Source: Ophiostoma sp. CBS 140.51 (lineage: Eukaryota > Ascomycota > Sordariomycetes > Ophiostomatales > Ophiostomataceae). From it: a stretch of DNA of 64,000 nucleotides. Numbering within the stretch: the stretch's first letter is position 1; each line of letters begins with the position of its first letter. The position numbers were made by a program, and so were the translations under genes. The DNA lies in contig JANSLP010000016.1 of the NCBI GenBank assembly GCA_029298735.1, positions 186,001 through 250,000 of the forward strand. Reading direction: 5' to 3'. Under the pieces are notes generated by a model that had not been told where the DNA came from, did no database searches, and was given only the letters and a program-made list of their open reading frames with translations. Below are positions 22,432 to 33,912 of the stretch, in pieces.

Positions 22432-23741
22432 CGCGACTGAAGGTTTGTGAAGAGTGTTTTGGTTGAAGAAGAAGAGAAGAAGAAGAGAGGAAAGAAAGAG
22501 GTCTGAAGACTGAGAAGAAATTCAAGGTTGCGCTTTGCTGGGTAGGAAAAGAGAGAAAAGGGAAGGAGGGAGGAGGGGGGGCGGTTTGCGACAATAAAGA
22601 GCAAGAGCAACCCCATTAAAACGAATTAAAATAAACGCAAAGAAAAATACATAAATAAAAATGCCCACAACGCAGGCCAACAACAGCAACAGAACTGGCA
22701 TCTGCCACCCAGTGACCACACCCGGAAAACGGAAAAAAGGTGGTGAGAGACCACGAACTTTGTTGGGGCCCTACGAAACCGACCTGCATGTACATACACA
22801 ATGTGTCCGTCCGTGTGTGTGGCTGGCCTGTTGCGACATGCCATTACGGAGGGTCCTCCTTTTAGCTATGACTGTTTGTAGACGCCCAATGCCCAATGCT
22901 CTTTCCGTTTTCCCTCCTGCCCAATTTGCCGTTCCTCGATCGTGACTTCCTTTGTCAATTGTCGCCGTTGTGCCTTGAGCCTCACCGTGACTTCATCGCA
23001 CCTTCCTCACCTTTGCTCACGGCATTCTCGAATTTTTGGTTGAACTTTTAGTGGGACCTTGGACCCTATGTGTACTTCGAACAGGCTCGAACAGGGTCCT
23101 CGGCTCAAACCGGGCAGTTGTTGCCAGGGCGCTCTGCCGCCTGGTTGGCTGGCTGTAGCGCCTTGGTCGGGCGCGACAGAAAAAAAAACGGTAAAGAACG
23201 ACCACAAGACCAGCAAAACAGACAACAGGGGAAAACTGTCGGGTTAGAAGCACTAGAAGAACCCACGTGGGGCAACATCTGCGACAAAGACGCCCGAATT
23301 GGACAATTCGCTCACGGCAGAACGGGAATTGATCACGTGATATCGTTTGACACATAAACGACAACCTTTTGCTCCGGCTTGACAACTTACTTATGGTGAC
23401 ACGACGGTGACCGACGGTGTCAAACGATGTTAGAACGGAGGAGGCGATATATTGTAGTATGGTATTGCTTGTATTTCCTCTCCATTTTTTGCCGAATTTA
23501 TAAATGATATTTTAAGCTAGAACGAAAAAAATAACATTTTTTTTATATCTGGGCAAAAATCTATCGCAACATTTTTTCTGTCTACCTCTTAAAAAGCAAA
23601 TACAAAAGACACAGACAAAAACGGGTTTCCGTAGATGTTCAACTCCCTACTCGAAATAGTCCAAGATCAGAAGCGCAAGCAACATTTTCACGACATGCAA
23701 ACAAACGAGACGGGCGTAACAGGACATCAAAGGCCTGTTTC
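22432..23741. other. Intergenic, 1.3 kb
   Basis: The porin promoter side, then the 3' flank of asparagine synthetase. A strongly AT-rich segment lies at about 23440-23600. No gene supported. Confidence 0.5.
22464..22522 (-). promoter_or_regulatory. Pyrimidine-rich leader of the porin gene
   Basis: On the coding strand this stretch, starting about 30 nt before the ATG, is almost pure C and T. Such CT tracts are common in the core promoters and leaders of highly expressed genes of filamentous fungi. Function here is inferred. Confidence 0.4.
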
Positions 23742-26075
23742 TTAGGCAGCCTCGTCGTACTTGGCGTTGTGGGTGGCAATGGCACTGGGAATGTTAGTTG
23801 TGGGCTCAGAACACAAGGTCAGTTGGGATACTCAGGGAAAGACTTACCGGCCAGAGGGATCGGTCTGCTTCGACCAGGTGGGCGTCCACCGCATAACGGT
23901 CGAGGCGCAGGACTGGGGAAAGTGCTCGTCGAACATGAGGCGGTACCAGTAGGCCTCCTTGGTGTCCGGAATGTCATCACCCCACTCGGGCTTGGGGTTC
24001 TTCATCATCTCGTCGGTGACCTGCAGCTCGGCGTTGTCCTTGAGGGCGTCAATCCACCCGTAGCCGACACCGTCCGAGAACTGCTCCTTCTGGCGCCACA
24101 GGATGTTGTCCGGCAGGTACGGCTCTGCACTCGGGTCGTCCGAGGTGTCGAAAGCCTTGCGCAGAATGTACTTCTCAATGCGCTCCTTGGTAATCATCTT
24201 CTCCTTGGGCTCAATGTTCATGGTGGCCTCGAGGAACTGCTTGTCCAGGAAGGGCACACGGGCCTCCAGACCCCACGCCGACGTCGACTTGTTGGCGCGC
24301 AGGCAGTCCGCCAGGTGCAGGTTCTTGACACGGCGGACAGTCTCGTCGTGGAAGGCCTCGCGGTCGGGCGCAGCGTGGAAGTACAGGTAGCCGCCAAAGA
24401 TCTCGTCGCTGCCCTCGCCGGACAGGACCATCTTGATGCCCATGGCCTTGATCTTGCGCGACAGCAGGTACATGGGGGTCGAGGCGCGGATGGTGGTGAC
24501 GTCGTACGTCTCGAGGTGGTAGATGACGTCCGACAGGGCGTTGAGGCCGTCCTCAATCGTGAAGGTCATGACGTGGTGCTTGGTGCCGAGGAACTTGGCG
24601 ACCTCGAGGGCAGCCTTGTTGTCGGGCGAGCCAGGCAGACCAATTGAGAAGGAGTTGAGCTGGGGCAGGTACGTAACCGTGGACAGCTTGTTGTCGTCAT
24701 CGATGCCGACGAGGCCCTCGCCACGATCCATGTTGTCGTGGTTGTCGGCGGAGGGGGCGCCAAAGGACGCAGGTTCGGCACCGCCGTTGGCTTGAGCAAG
24801 CTCTCTCATACGGAGCGTCTCACGCTGGGCAATGGAGGCGACTAGGGAGGAGTCAAGACCACCCGACAGCAGAACACCGTAGGGGACCTCGGCCATAAGC
24901 CGTTTCCGGACGGAGCGCTCGAGGGTTTCGCGGATGAGGGTCAGGTCCAGGGGCGTGTCGGGGACGCGCTTGGGGTCCCACCAAGTAGGCTGGAAGTAAC
25001 GAGTGCGCTCGTTGGTCTGGCTGTCGTAGACGTGGCCGGGGGGGAAGGACTCGATCTTGTCGCAGACGGGGTGCAAGCACTTGAGCTCGGAGCCGAAGTA
25101 GGTGGTGCCCTCCTCCTTGGACGACCAGCCCTGGTAGAAGGTGGTGATGCCGATGGGGTCACGCGCGGCTATTGTGCGGTCCAGCTTCTTGTCGTACAGG
25201 ACGAATGAGAACATGCCGTCGAGGTACTTGGGGGCGTCGAGGCCATGCTCGAGGTACAGGGGGATGATGACCTCGCAGTCGGAGGTGGTCTTGAAGTGGT
25301 AGGGGGTCTTGAGGTTCTTGCGCAGAAGACGGTGGTTGTAGATCTCGCCGTTGACGGCAAGGATGATGCTCTCATCGGCGTTGGTCAGGGGCTGGGCGCC
25401 GCTCTCTGAGGATTTGTTAGTTTGTGTCGAGGGCATATGGCAAATTGCGATCGGGGTGTGACGTACCAACACCGACGATGCTGAGCCGCTCATGGCACAG
25501 AACTGGGGAGTTAGGTTAGCAACGAGTCAACAATGATATACCGTCTTGGGGTTGGGAACATACTGGTCTGGTTGCAAATGACACTGCCGCCTGTTGTAGA
25601 TTCTCGTCAGTACAGGATCTCTCTTCAATCTCCACCATCACAGGATGTAGAGCGCTCTGGCGCAGGTTTGGACGGCATAGACATACTCCAATCGGGGCCA
25701 CGGTGGCGGATACTATAGAGAAAGACAATATGTCAGAAAATAGAACGGCAGTGAAGCATCATGGAAGAAGAGGAGGTACATACGCCTTGGACAGCCGGAG
25801 GGCCGTCGGCTTGAATTTTTGGACGTCGGGGTGACTATCACGGGTCAGTAACTTGTCCGAGAAGCTCAATTGGAAGATATTGTGTCTTTCAGAGGCATGG
25901 GATCACCATTGAGTCCTTGTTGGGTGTCTTGAGGCCATTCGTGGCTGCCAAAACGACCCCGCGCAAAGTGTGACTCAATCAGCCCCATGCCCCCAAAATG
26001 GCCAAAAAATGAAGCCAAAACCGCACAACAACGGCGATGCGCGACGTACCGGTGACAAGCGAAGATGCCACACAT
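23742..26075 (-). CDS. asn-2: Asparagine synthetase (glutamine-hydrolysing)
   Basis: Seven exons: 26050-26075, 25784-25834, 25687-25712, 25564-25590, 25467-25502, 23848-25405 and 23742-23784. All junctions keep frame and give 588 aa. The enzyme makes asparagine from aspartate, glutamine and ATP in the cytosol. The N-terminal glutaminase domain begins MCGIFACHR, so Cys2 becomes the N-terminal nucleophile; RHRGPDWSG, ERLSIVGV and NGEIYNH follow in family order. The synthetase domain has the ATP pyrophosphatase loop SGGLDSS at 236-242 and SGEGSDEIFGGY. The C-terminus ends in NAKYDEAA. The acidic, Asn-rich insert near residues 260-285 (ADNHDNMDRGEG) looks like a lineage-specific loop. The whole glutaminase start is split into exons of 26-51 nt, unlike the large sixth exon. 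Confidence 0.95.
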
Positions 26076-28361
26076 TCTGGCGGTTGTTTTTGTTCTTGGA
26101 GTCTCGAGAGGATCTGTGTGTTGCTTGGAGAGCTAGATCTGGGTTCTGTTGCGCCGTTGAGGTTTTGTTGTTAGCCAGGGGCGGGCGCTCTATTCTATAT
26201 ACTTGGCCGAGGGAGAGCCGAGAAGGGAAGGGGCAACTTCAGATGGAAGAAAAGAAGAGCCACTGAAAATCAAGGACATACAAGTGAGATAAGATGCGTG
26301 GGATAAGATCGGCCACCCACGTCGGAAATCGAGGTGAGGGTCAGGAGGGCAAAGGGTCGCGTGTGCGGTGGTTTCTGGTGATTTGTCGAGGACAGGAGAA
26401 ACAAGACGATGCAAGCAAGAAGTAATAGAGAGAGGCAAAGGGTAGAGAGGCGTGTGTGTCATAAACGGAGGAACGAGCAAAAATTGCCTGCAACGCTGTT
26501 TTCTAGGGCCCTTTTTTACAGCACTATTATTTTTCGTCTTTTTTTCCTTTCTTTCCTCCTTTGCTATGATCGGGTTACTGCTAAATATGCGCTTGGTATG
26601 CTCTTTCCTTCAGCCGTCGATAAACTGCGACTATTGTGACTAGTGCAGCCTGCCGCACACATGCTCTTTCCTTGCCGGCTATCGTTGTGGATTTTAATGT
26701 ACGGAGGATGTGTGATTCACCTTTTTTATCTGTTTTTTTTTTTTGGCGTGCTGCGCGATAGGAGAGGGAAAGTGTGTGTTAGACGGCGTCGCGCCGTCGC
26801 CCCTCCCCTCCTTTTTTGCGCTCGGTTGCCCCTCCCTCTTTCGTTTTCCTGCCGCGTCGCTCTTTCCACAGCTTGGGACGATCGCTGTCTTCTTTTTTCC
26901 TGGGTATTTTCTGGCAGTCGCTCTTGCCTTCCGCTTCTGTTTGGAGGGGGCTAGACTTTTCATTTGCTTGGACCCCCGTTCAGTGACTGTTCTTTGACAG
27001 CACTTTTCACTTTTTTGTGGTCTTCAATTGGAGAAATCGGGGCAAAAAAAAAGTTTGATAGAGGCTCGGGGAAGAGACAGAGAGAAGGAAGAAGCTAGTG
27101 ACGGATTTCAATCTGTCGCCCTCCTATTTGCTGCCGGTATCGGCTGAGCCGCTAATTGGCCCGCGACAGGCTCTGTTCCTTCCTATTACTCACGTTTTAC
27201 AACATTGGAGTTGACGACAAAACTAAGAAGGCGCGGGCGGGATTCAACACGCCAAGTCGGGCAGGGCAAGACGTCAGCTCTCAGATAGCATTTGGGACAA
27301 GGAAGGCGCATCGCGGAGAGAGGTGCCATGTCAATAGCAGGCTGGAAAGGCGCGGCTAATGCTACACACTCTGGCCATGTGATGTCGTTCACCGTCTCTT
27401 TCCCACTTACACGGCAACTTACACCAAGATAAGGCTCTGCAGGGCCATTGGATTATGCACGACCAGCAGCAACCCAGCAGTCTATGTGCATGTATTACGT
27501 CGTTTAATTGGGGTGCTTGCCCGGGGTACACTGTCCTGATATGAAGCACGGAGCTGCCAATTGACCTCACGGTATTTGAAAAGAGTCATATACTTCCGGG
27601 AGCTCTCCAGCCGTCGTTAAGAGGTGAGACCACAAGATTTACCCCCATGTTTCTCCCCACGAGGATGGACGAGACGGATTTAACAGTCGTGGAAGAGTCG
27701 GATCGAACAACGCGGCATGAGGGTCGTATTGAAACGTGGGGAAGCATGCGAGGTTGAAGGCATTGCTTTCACGCGGACATAAATTGCAGGCTGCTCACCT
27801 TTGGTCCACGTGCGAGGCATTTCCCCCATGATATAGCATTGGCCACGACGTGACCACGACGAACAGGATGTGCAATGAATAAAGGCCTCGTGGGGGAAGC
27901 ACAGTTGTGTCATGAGGATGTTAATTCCCTATCATTATAAACATATTGTCCGGAAGACTTAATGACAGCATTTCAAGGGCAAGCATAATCTTAATATGTC
28001 CTCACGCGAGATACATTCAAGAACACTGTGCTTTTAGCTGAATATGTATTGGTATCTATCTCCTACTTCTCCTCACTCAACAGATATTTGTCTGGCCCGT
28101 CCCCTGAAAACACTTTTCATGTCTTTTCGTTGTCGTCCATTCCATCCACTCCCTTTGGTTTCCCGAAATAACTCCCACATCGCCATGTGCCCTGGTGCTT
28201 GGTGCGGCTGAAAATACAAAATGCAGTGCAACTCCATGAAAGAGAAGAACGGAAAATCAGAAGAAAATCAGCCATAAATCAAAGAACGAAATAAATCAAA
28301 TAAAGCAGACCCCCCTCCACTCCAGCTTTGCTCCAACTTTGACCGACCAGACTCCTCAAGC
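26076..28361. other. Intergenic, 2.3 kb
   Basis: The upstream region of asparagine synthetase and the downstream region of UBC9. Pyrimidine-rich on the plus strand from about 26510 to 26950. Frames of up to about 100 codons overlap on both strands and match nothing. No regulatory element is certain. Confidence 0.5.
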
Positions 28362-28990
28362 CTAGGGAGCCGGGTTCTCCTGGACGGTGCGACGGACTCG
28401 CCGCTCGTAGTCAACCTTGTCCTTCTTGAACAGGTTGTATGCCTCAGCTTGAGCGGGCGAGTCCGGGTTGGGGTCGTCGAGTAGGTCCTGGATACCGAGG
28501 GCGATCTGCTTGATGGTGATGGCGGGCTTCCAAGCCTCGTCCTCGTTCAGGATGGACAGACAAATCGTGCCGGACGGATAGACGTTGGGGTGGAACAGAG
28601 GCGGAACGAACTTGCACTTTGGCGGTTTCGTGGGGTATTCTAGACAACGAGCGTTAGAGGCTGATAACAAGTGGCACGTAGTTGATGGAAGCTCCGCCAA
28701 GGGGGGACTCACCATCAGGGAACGTCATTGTGAGCTTGAACATGCCGCCCTCCCAGATTGTCTTCTCCTTGCCCGGGATGCCGCACTCCCAGACCTTGAG
28801 GTCTAGGACACCCTGTGCGTTGCGTACTGGCTTGGCGTAGAAGCCGAACGGGTGGTCCTTGCGCCACAGCTTCCTGGGGATGTGTATTAGTATTTGTGCG
28901 TCTTCATAGCAAACGGGAGTCCCGTATTGAGACCAAGGGCTGGGGTCTGACGTACCGCTCCTCCTGGAGCCGATTCTGGCAAAGAGACAT
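28362..28990 (-). CDS. UBC9: SUMO-conjugating E2 enzyme Ubc9
   Basis: Three exons (28956-28990, 28713-28873, 28362-28639) with introns of 82 and 73 nt give 157 aa, the usual Ubc9 length. Ubc9 accepts SUMO from the E1 and passes it to lysines, often within psi-K-x-E sites, mainly in the nucleus. The UBC fold is complete: MSLCQNRLQEERKLWRKDHPFGF at the N-terminus, then PGKEKTIWEGGMFKL, PTKPPKCKF and HPNVYPSGTICLSIL with the active-site Cys92. DEAWKPAITIKQIALGIQDLL, characteristic of Ubc9 rather than ubiquitin E2s, follows. The C-terminus has YERRVRRTVQ. Neighbouring Pex19 is divergently transcribed with a gap of about 1.3 kb. Confidence 0.96.
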
Positions 28991-30269
28991 GGTTGTGGAT
29001 GGGTTACTGTGAGGCTATCGGCCGTGGAGGCAGCTGTGGTAGGTCGAGAGAGGTAGGACACAGATGTCGTCCGGCCGTGGTCTGTCGTCGGTCGTTGGCC
29101 CAAAATGGGAACCGAGGAGGTCGGGAGATGCAAGGAAAGGTCGTGGAGGTAGGGATCGTCGGTCTCGCTGAAGATGAACGAAGAGACGAAAAGACGCTCT
29201 AGCGAGGCTATCGTTGTATATGTAGACTGAAAAGCAGCTGTATAGGACGAAAGAATGGTCAGCAACGGCCTTGGGCATGCGCAAAGACAGATAAACTGTC
29301 GGTGGAGGTCGGCGCGTGACGAAAAAAGCAAGGTGAAAGGGCAAAAAAGTAGGCCTGTGGAGCAGAGGGATGGAAGACCGTGAAAGCTTGAAGAGCGGAC
29401 AAAAAGATGTGGCAAAGTGTTTGTCAGGCGGTCGACATACCTGTGAAATCAAACAGTGCAGGTACTGTCGTTGGCGCTATGCGGTAAACGTTGCAAAAAA
29501 GAGTGACGAGCACAAATGGTCAGAAATTGGGGGTTGAACGGTTTGCATGCCCTTTTGGCAGTTTCGCGATTTGCGATTCACGCCGCCACGCTGTGTGGAC
29601 GTTCCTTCGTTTTCCACGGGTCCCTGGCCTTGCGGCAAACAAGACGCTAGGCGGGGCGAGCCCGGCACATAGGAAGAGCGAGACTCATGCGACGGGGAGG
29701 ATGACTAATCTTGCTTATGTCACTCTGGTGGACAACGATTTGGTTGACAGAGCCAGGCCAGTTAGGCCTACTTTGTAGGTAAATGGAGGTCGCACAGTCC
29801 ACAGCGTAGTCCACAGCGTAGCCCACAGCGTCGCCTACAGCGAAGTCCACAGCGGGGTAATTCGAGAGCAGTGCACTGGGGAAGGAGCAACCAGAGTGGA
29901 GAGCCAGGCGGCGCTCCTTCCCGAATACAGACAGAAGAAGCCAGTGGCTTGTGAAAGGGCCGAGGGACAGAAAATACAGAGAAGGAAAGAGCCAGGGCAA
30001 TGTGGACTACTCCAGAACTGAGATTAAAATAAACAAGAGTTCCAGCTTCATTCACACCACAGTTGGATACCATCTCTTCGCATTTCCCCTTCGGATTCCT
30101 CAAGGCACATCGTGGTGCGCGACCGACTTACACCTCTGCCGAAGCGCCTTTCGCAACGAGCATTCCCGGGCCATTCGCGGCTACCTAGGTCCAGCCAAGC
30201 GATAACCTTCACGAACGATACAATCACATTCAAGGCTTCAACATCTTGAGTCTGGAACACAACATCACC
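28991..30269. other. Divergent intergenic region between UBC9 and PEX19
   Basis: Promoters of both genes must lie here. It contains the 12-bp tandem repeat at 29795-29854. No gene supported; the minus-strand frame of 253 codons over 28654-29415 runs through UBC9 introns and exons and the leader. Confidence 0.5.
29795..29854. repeat. Five-copy 12-bp minisatellite
   Basis: Five head-to-tail units of the form tagtccacagcg, with one to three substitutions in the variant copies and the final acagcg kept in all five. It lies about 420 bp before the PEX19 start and 800 bp before the UBC9 start. Confidence 0.9.
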
Positions 30270-31679
30270 ATGGAGGAGACAAAGAAAGAGGAGGTGGCCG
30301 CTGTAGCACCTGCGACGACTATAGAGGAGGTGAAGACGGAGGCCCAGCCAGACGTGGCCAAGGCAGAAGAAGTCAACGTCGAAGAAACGAAGACAAAGGA
30401 GCCTAAGGTCGAGGAGACCAAGGTGGAAGAGACAAAGACACAGGAGTCGACAGCAGCAAAGACGGAAGAGGAGACGGCAGCACCAGCCGTTGCTGCTAAC
30501 CCTGTCGAGGTTGCTCCCGCGGCTGCACCAGCTGCTGATGTCGACGCCGAGATGGAGGATGTGCCCGATCCGGACGAGGACGATCTCGACGATCTTGATG
30601 GTGAGTACGGTGAGCATGCTCTCGACATTATAGTCTAATACTAACGTCGTAGACCTCCTCGATGACTTTTCTGCGGTCAAGATCGAGACCAAGACACCCG
30701 CGCCAGCTGCCGCCGCTGCGCCGTCCATCCCTGTACCGAAATTGCCGCCCGGCCTTGAGGACGACGAGAACCTGGAGGAGCTGCTGAACGACGACGACTT
30801 TGCGAAGCAGTTGCAAGCCGGCATGGCCGACCTGATTGGCGAAATTGAGAAGTCGGTATGTAATGGCGCCCTTTGGTCACAGCATGATAACAGCATAGCT
30901 AACAACATCAGCCCGACGTTCAGGCACAATTTGAGAGCTTATTTAAGGAGTTTGGCATCCCGCAGCCAACCGACGGATCGGGCGCCAAGATCGACCTGGC
31001 CGCGGCGGCTGCTGCGGCTACAGGTGCTGCCGCTGCCGAGCACGTGGCTTCCCAACCGAAAGCGAGCGGCTCGTCGTCCAAGTCTGCCGCCGCCCCGAAG
31101 GCTGCTGCATCAAAACCTGACGCCGCTTCTTCTTCGTCAGCATCCACCTCGGCCGCTGACGCTTCCTTCCAAGAGACGATCCGCCGCACCATGGAGCGCA
31201 TGCAGGCTTCGGGTGACCAGGCAACGGCTGCGGCCGCTGCCGACTCGGAGAGCACCGACGACATGCTGTCGGAATTCATGAAGCAGATGCAGTCTGGCGG
31301 TCTCGGTGGCCCTGGTGGCGAAGAGGACTTGACCAAGATGCTGGTCGGCATGATGGAGGAGCTCACCAACAAGGAGATCCTGTACGAGCCGATGAAAGAG
31401 CTCAACGACAAGTTCCCGGCATGGATGGAGGCGAACCGGGCGACGACGAGCGCGGACGATCTGAAGCGGTACGAGGAGCAGCAGGTGATTGTGCGGGAGA
31501 TTGTGACGCGGTTTGAGCAGCCGTCGTACACGGACACGAACCCTGAGGACCGGGAGTACATTGTGGACCGGATGCAAAAGATGCAGGCTGCAGGTTCGCC
31601 GCCACCGGATCTGGTGGGCGACATGCCGAGTGCCCAGGAGGCCCTGTCCGTACCCGACGACTCGTGTGCCCAGCAATAA
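30270..31679 (+). CDS. PEX19: Peroxisomal membrane protein receptor Pex19
   Basis: Three exons (30270-30600, 30653-30855, 30912-31679) with introns of 52 and 56 nt give 433 aa. Pex19 is the cytosolic chaperone and receptor that binds membrane targeting signals of peroxisomal membrane proteins and docks on Pex3. The acidic N-terminal region leads to the Pex3-binding type segment, with DDLDDLDDLLDDF around the first junction. Later come LPPGLEDDENLEELL, MADLIGEIEKS, FQETIRRTMERM, MLSEFMKQM and the C-terminal domain (MMEELTNKEILYEPMKELNDKFPAWM). The protein ends in CAQQ, which has the form of a CaaX farnesylation signal, as known for Pex19. The first 60 residues are a Glu/Lys/Thr/Val-rich repeat absent from short homologues, making this protein long. 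ATG chosen over an upstream in-frame TTG. Confidence 0.94.
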
Positions 31680-32004
31680 AAGGGCAGAGGGCAGTGGGCA
31701 AGGCAGACCAGGAATGGTTTGAAGGGGGCGGTAAAGGGCACGTACATATTTTGGTCTTGTTGGCATCACTGTACTTTGAGACATAGACAAACGCAGGTCC
31801 TTTCGAAACGCTTTTGAAAAGAAAGCCAAATTCATTCCTATATACCCAACCATGTCCCAAACCCTCAACCATGATAAAAAACAGCAAATTAAAACAATAA
31901 GATATATAACAAGAGACCTTGAGCGCCAATTTACAAAAATGCTACAAGCCCCAAACTCCTGACCGTATGATATGATAATCGTGTCCCGACGCGCTCTCTC
32001 CTTA
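31680..32004. other. Convergent 3' region, 325 bp
   Basis: PEX19 and the acidic orphan gene converge here. An A-rich stretch at about 31865-31945 probably serves polyadenylation on one or both strands. No gene. Confidence 0.45.
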
Positions 32005-32991
32005 TTACAGCTCCATCTCCATATCCTCGGCCTCTCCAGACAGAAGTTCACTGAATATGGCATCGTAGTCCTCGTCGTCCGAGTAAACGGTCGAGGCTGG
32101 CCGCTCGGGTGGTGTCATCTGGCCATGGCCGGACTCATTCATCTGGACAGATGGCTCGGGTTGACTTGCCGCGTTGTCAGCCTCCATGGACGCAATTAGC
32201 GCTTCCACCTCGGCTTCTTCTTCCATCGCCAGCAGGTCCGCCATGCGCTCATTCATCGCCTCTTCGTCTTCTTCGTCCGCTGCCTGGTCGTAGTACATGC
32301 CGCCACCGTCGTGGCGCCGTGTATGGTCAGCGGACGCGAAACTCGTGTCGGCCGTGTCGTCATCACCGTCGTCAAAGAAGGACGGCATTGCTGAGCTCTG
32401 GGCCGACAACGACGGCGACGCCGCCATCCAGTCGGCCGCGTCTTCAATGTCTTGTTCCGTAAGCATGCTCATCACGTCGGCCTCGCGCGCCTGGCGGATC
32501 TCGCGCTCTAGCGACCACCACTCGAGCTTCTGGAGCTCCTGCTCAAAGTTGCGGCGGTCCCAGTTGCGGTCGTCGGCGCGCTGGCGGACGTTTTTTAAGA
32601 AGAGCGTGCGGCGGGTCTGTTGGGCGGCGTCGCGGGATTGTTGGCCGCGCGGGACGGGCTTTGTCGGCCGTGAGGCGAAACGGAACGCGGGGCCTTTGGT
32701 TGTGTTGTTTGTGATACTCGAGGACTCGCCGCCAAAGTTGAATATTGATGGTTGTGCCTGCACGGTGGCTGTGGAGGAAGATGACGACTGGATGGGCGAG
32801 GACTGGGTGTCGCGCTGGGACGATACCATGTGGGAGGAGGTAGGAGACGAAGCCCGAATCGGAGACGACGACAGAGGTGAAGGCCGTGATGGCCGGAAAG
32901 GCGAAGATGCAAAGGCGGGTATCATTGGCAGACGTTCAGGCGATCCGCTGCCGGCGCCAAAGACGGGCGGCATCATCACGGCGGCGAACAT
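32005..32991 (-). CDS. Acidic hypothetical protein, 328 aa
   Basis: A single exon in this model. The N-terminal 110 residues are Ser/Pro-rich and disordered-looking, with phosphorylatable SP sites (SSPFRPSRPSPLSSSP). A basic, probably helical core lies at about residues 120-185 (RTLFLKNVRQRADDRNW, ELQKLEWWSLEREIRQ). The C-terminal 150 residues are highly acidic, with several Met/Glu-rich helices (ERMADLLAMEEEAEVEALI) and an end in SGEAEDMEMEL. I do not recognise the family. The basic core and acidic tail suggest a nuclear or chromatin-type protein, but this is only a guess. The frame stays open upstream of the ATG for over 40 codons (for example SPSKHFFSSATLDEN), so an additional 5' exon is possible. 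Confidence 0.75.
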   Translation of the reverse strand: MFAAVMMPPVFGAGSGSPERLPMIPAFASSPFRPSRPSPLSSSPIRASSPTSSHMVSSQRDTQSSPIQSSSSSTATVQAQPSIFNFGGESSSITNNTTKGPAFRFASRPTKPVPRGQQSRDAAQQTRRTLFLKNVRQRADDRNWDRRNFEQELQKLEWWSLEREIRQAREADVMSMLTEQDIEDAADWMAASPSLSAQSSAMPSFFDDGDDDTADTSFASADHTRRHDGGGMYYDQAADEEDEEAMNERMADLLAMEEEAEVEALIASMEADNAASQPEPSVQMNESGHGQMTPPERPASTVYSDDEDYDAIFSELLSGEAEDMEMEL

Positions 32992-33912
32992 GTTGGCGTC
33001 AGACGTCTGGGCAGTCTTTTGGTCGTGCTCAGCCCCAAAGTCGTTTTGTAATGTCTTGTTTTCGTCCAGTGTGGCGGATGAGAAGAAATGTTTGGATGGC
33101 GATAGTTGATAATGGAAGAGATTGTCGATGAACGCAATTGTGAGGTTAGTCGTCGAAAAACGCGATGATAAATGGAATACGTATGGAATGCAAATGTAGA
33201 GTGTTGAATGTCGAAATGGTAAGGGAGCGTGTAAAGTGGCCGTTGAGTTAAAGAGGTTTATTACAGAGTGGAAAGGATGAGGCGAGGGAGAAGTCGCGGC
33301 GCGCGCTGTGTCTCACTGCCGTTAATTCGCAAGAGGCACGGCACGTTGTGGTCCAGGGCCAGAGGACGCGGTCGCCCTTGACGCGTCGAGAGCGCAATCA
33401 CGTGCCAGCGATTGCTGGTTCATTTTGGGAAGGGACCACGGTCCTGTGGCGAGCAACCCCGCTGTGGGCTCCGATCCTGCCCGGCGTGTATGTCCCAAAA
33501 CCTTGCAAGAATGGCAAAGCAGAGCTCAAAATTCACAGGGAAAGAGAAAAAAGTTTCGAGCGGGCAGGAACGCTAGCACGTTCTTTCTTGCAGGGTGGCG
33601 GTTCCCCAACATTCAGTGGCTATATTTTGACAGTGGGCAGAGGTTCCCCCAAGTCAATAAATGGATCGCATCTCTCCACGCAAAAAAATAAGCCGACAAC
33701 GACGTCAGTTGTTTTATGCCGCGGTTTCTACTGTTTTCGCCCATTTGACCACCAACAATATTATTCAACCTCCCGACGGAAACGATGAGGATGCTTGGTT
33801 AGGCTGACTCTCCTCTCCTTTTTCTTTCTCTCTCCTTCTCGACCGTTTCTTCTTTTCTCTCCCTCTCTCTTTCGCCACTTTTCCTTTCTTGTCTTCACAT
33901 CTCGCGATCTCG
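32992..33912. other. Divergent intergenic region, 0.9 kb
   Basis: Lies between the leftward acidic orphan gene and the rightward Mcp2-like gene. It includes the CT tract listed separately. No gene supported. Confidence 0.5.
33808..33897 (+). promoter_or_regulatory. CT-rich core promoter/leader of the Mcp2-like gene
   Basis: About 90 nt of nearly unbroken T and C directly before the ATG at 33913. Typical of fungal core promoters and leaders. Role inferred from position. Confidence 0.45.
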
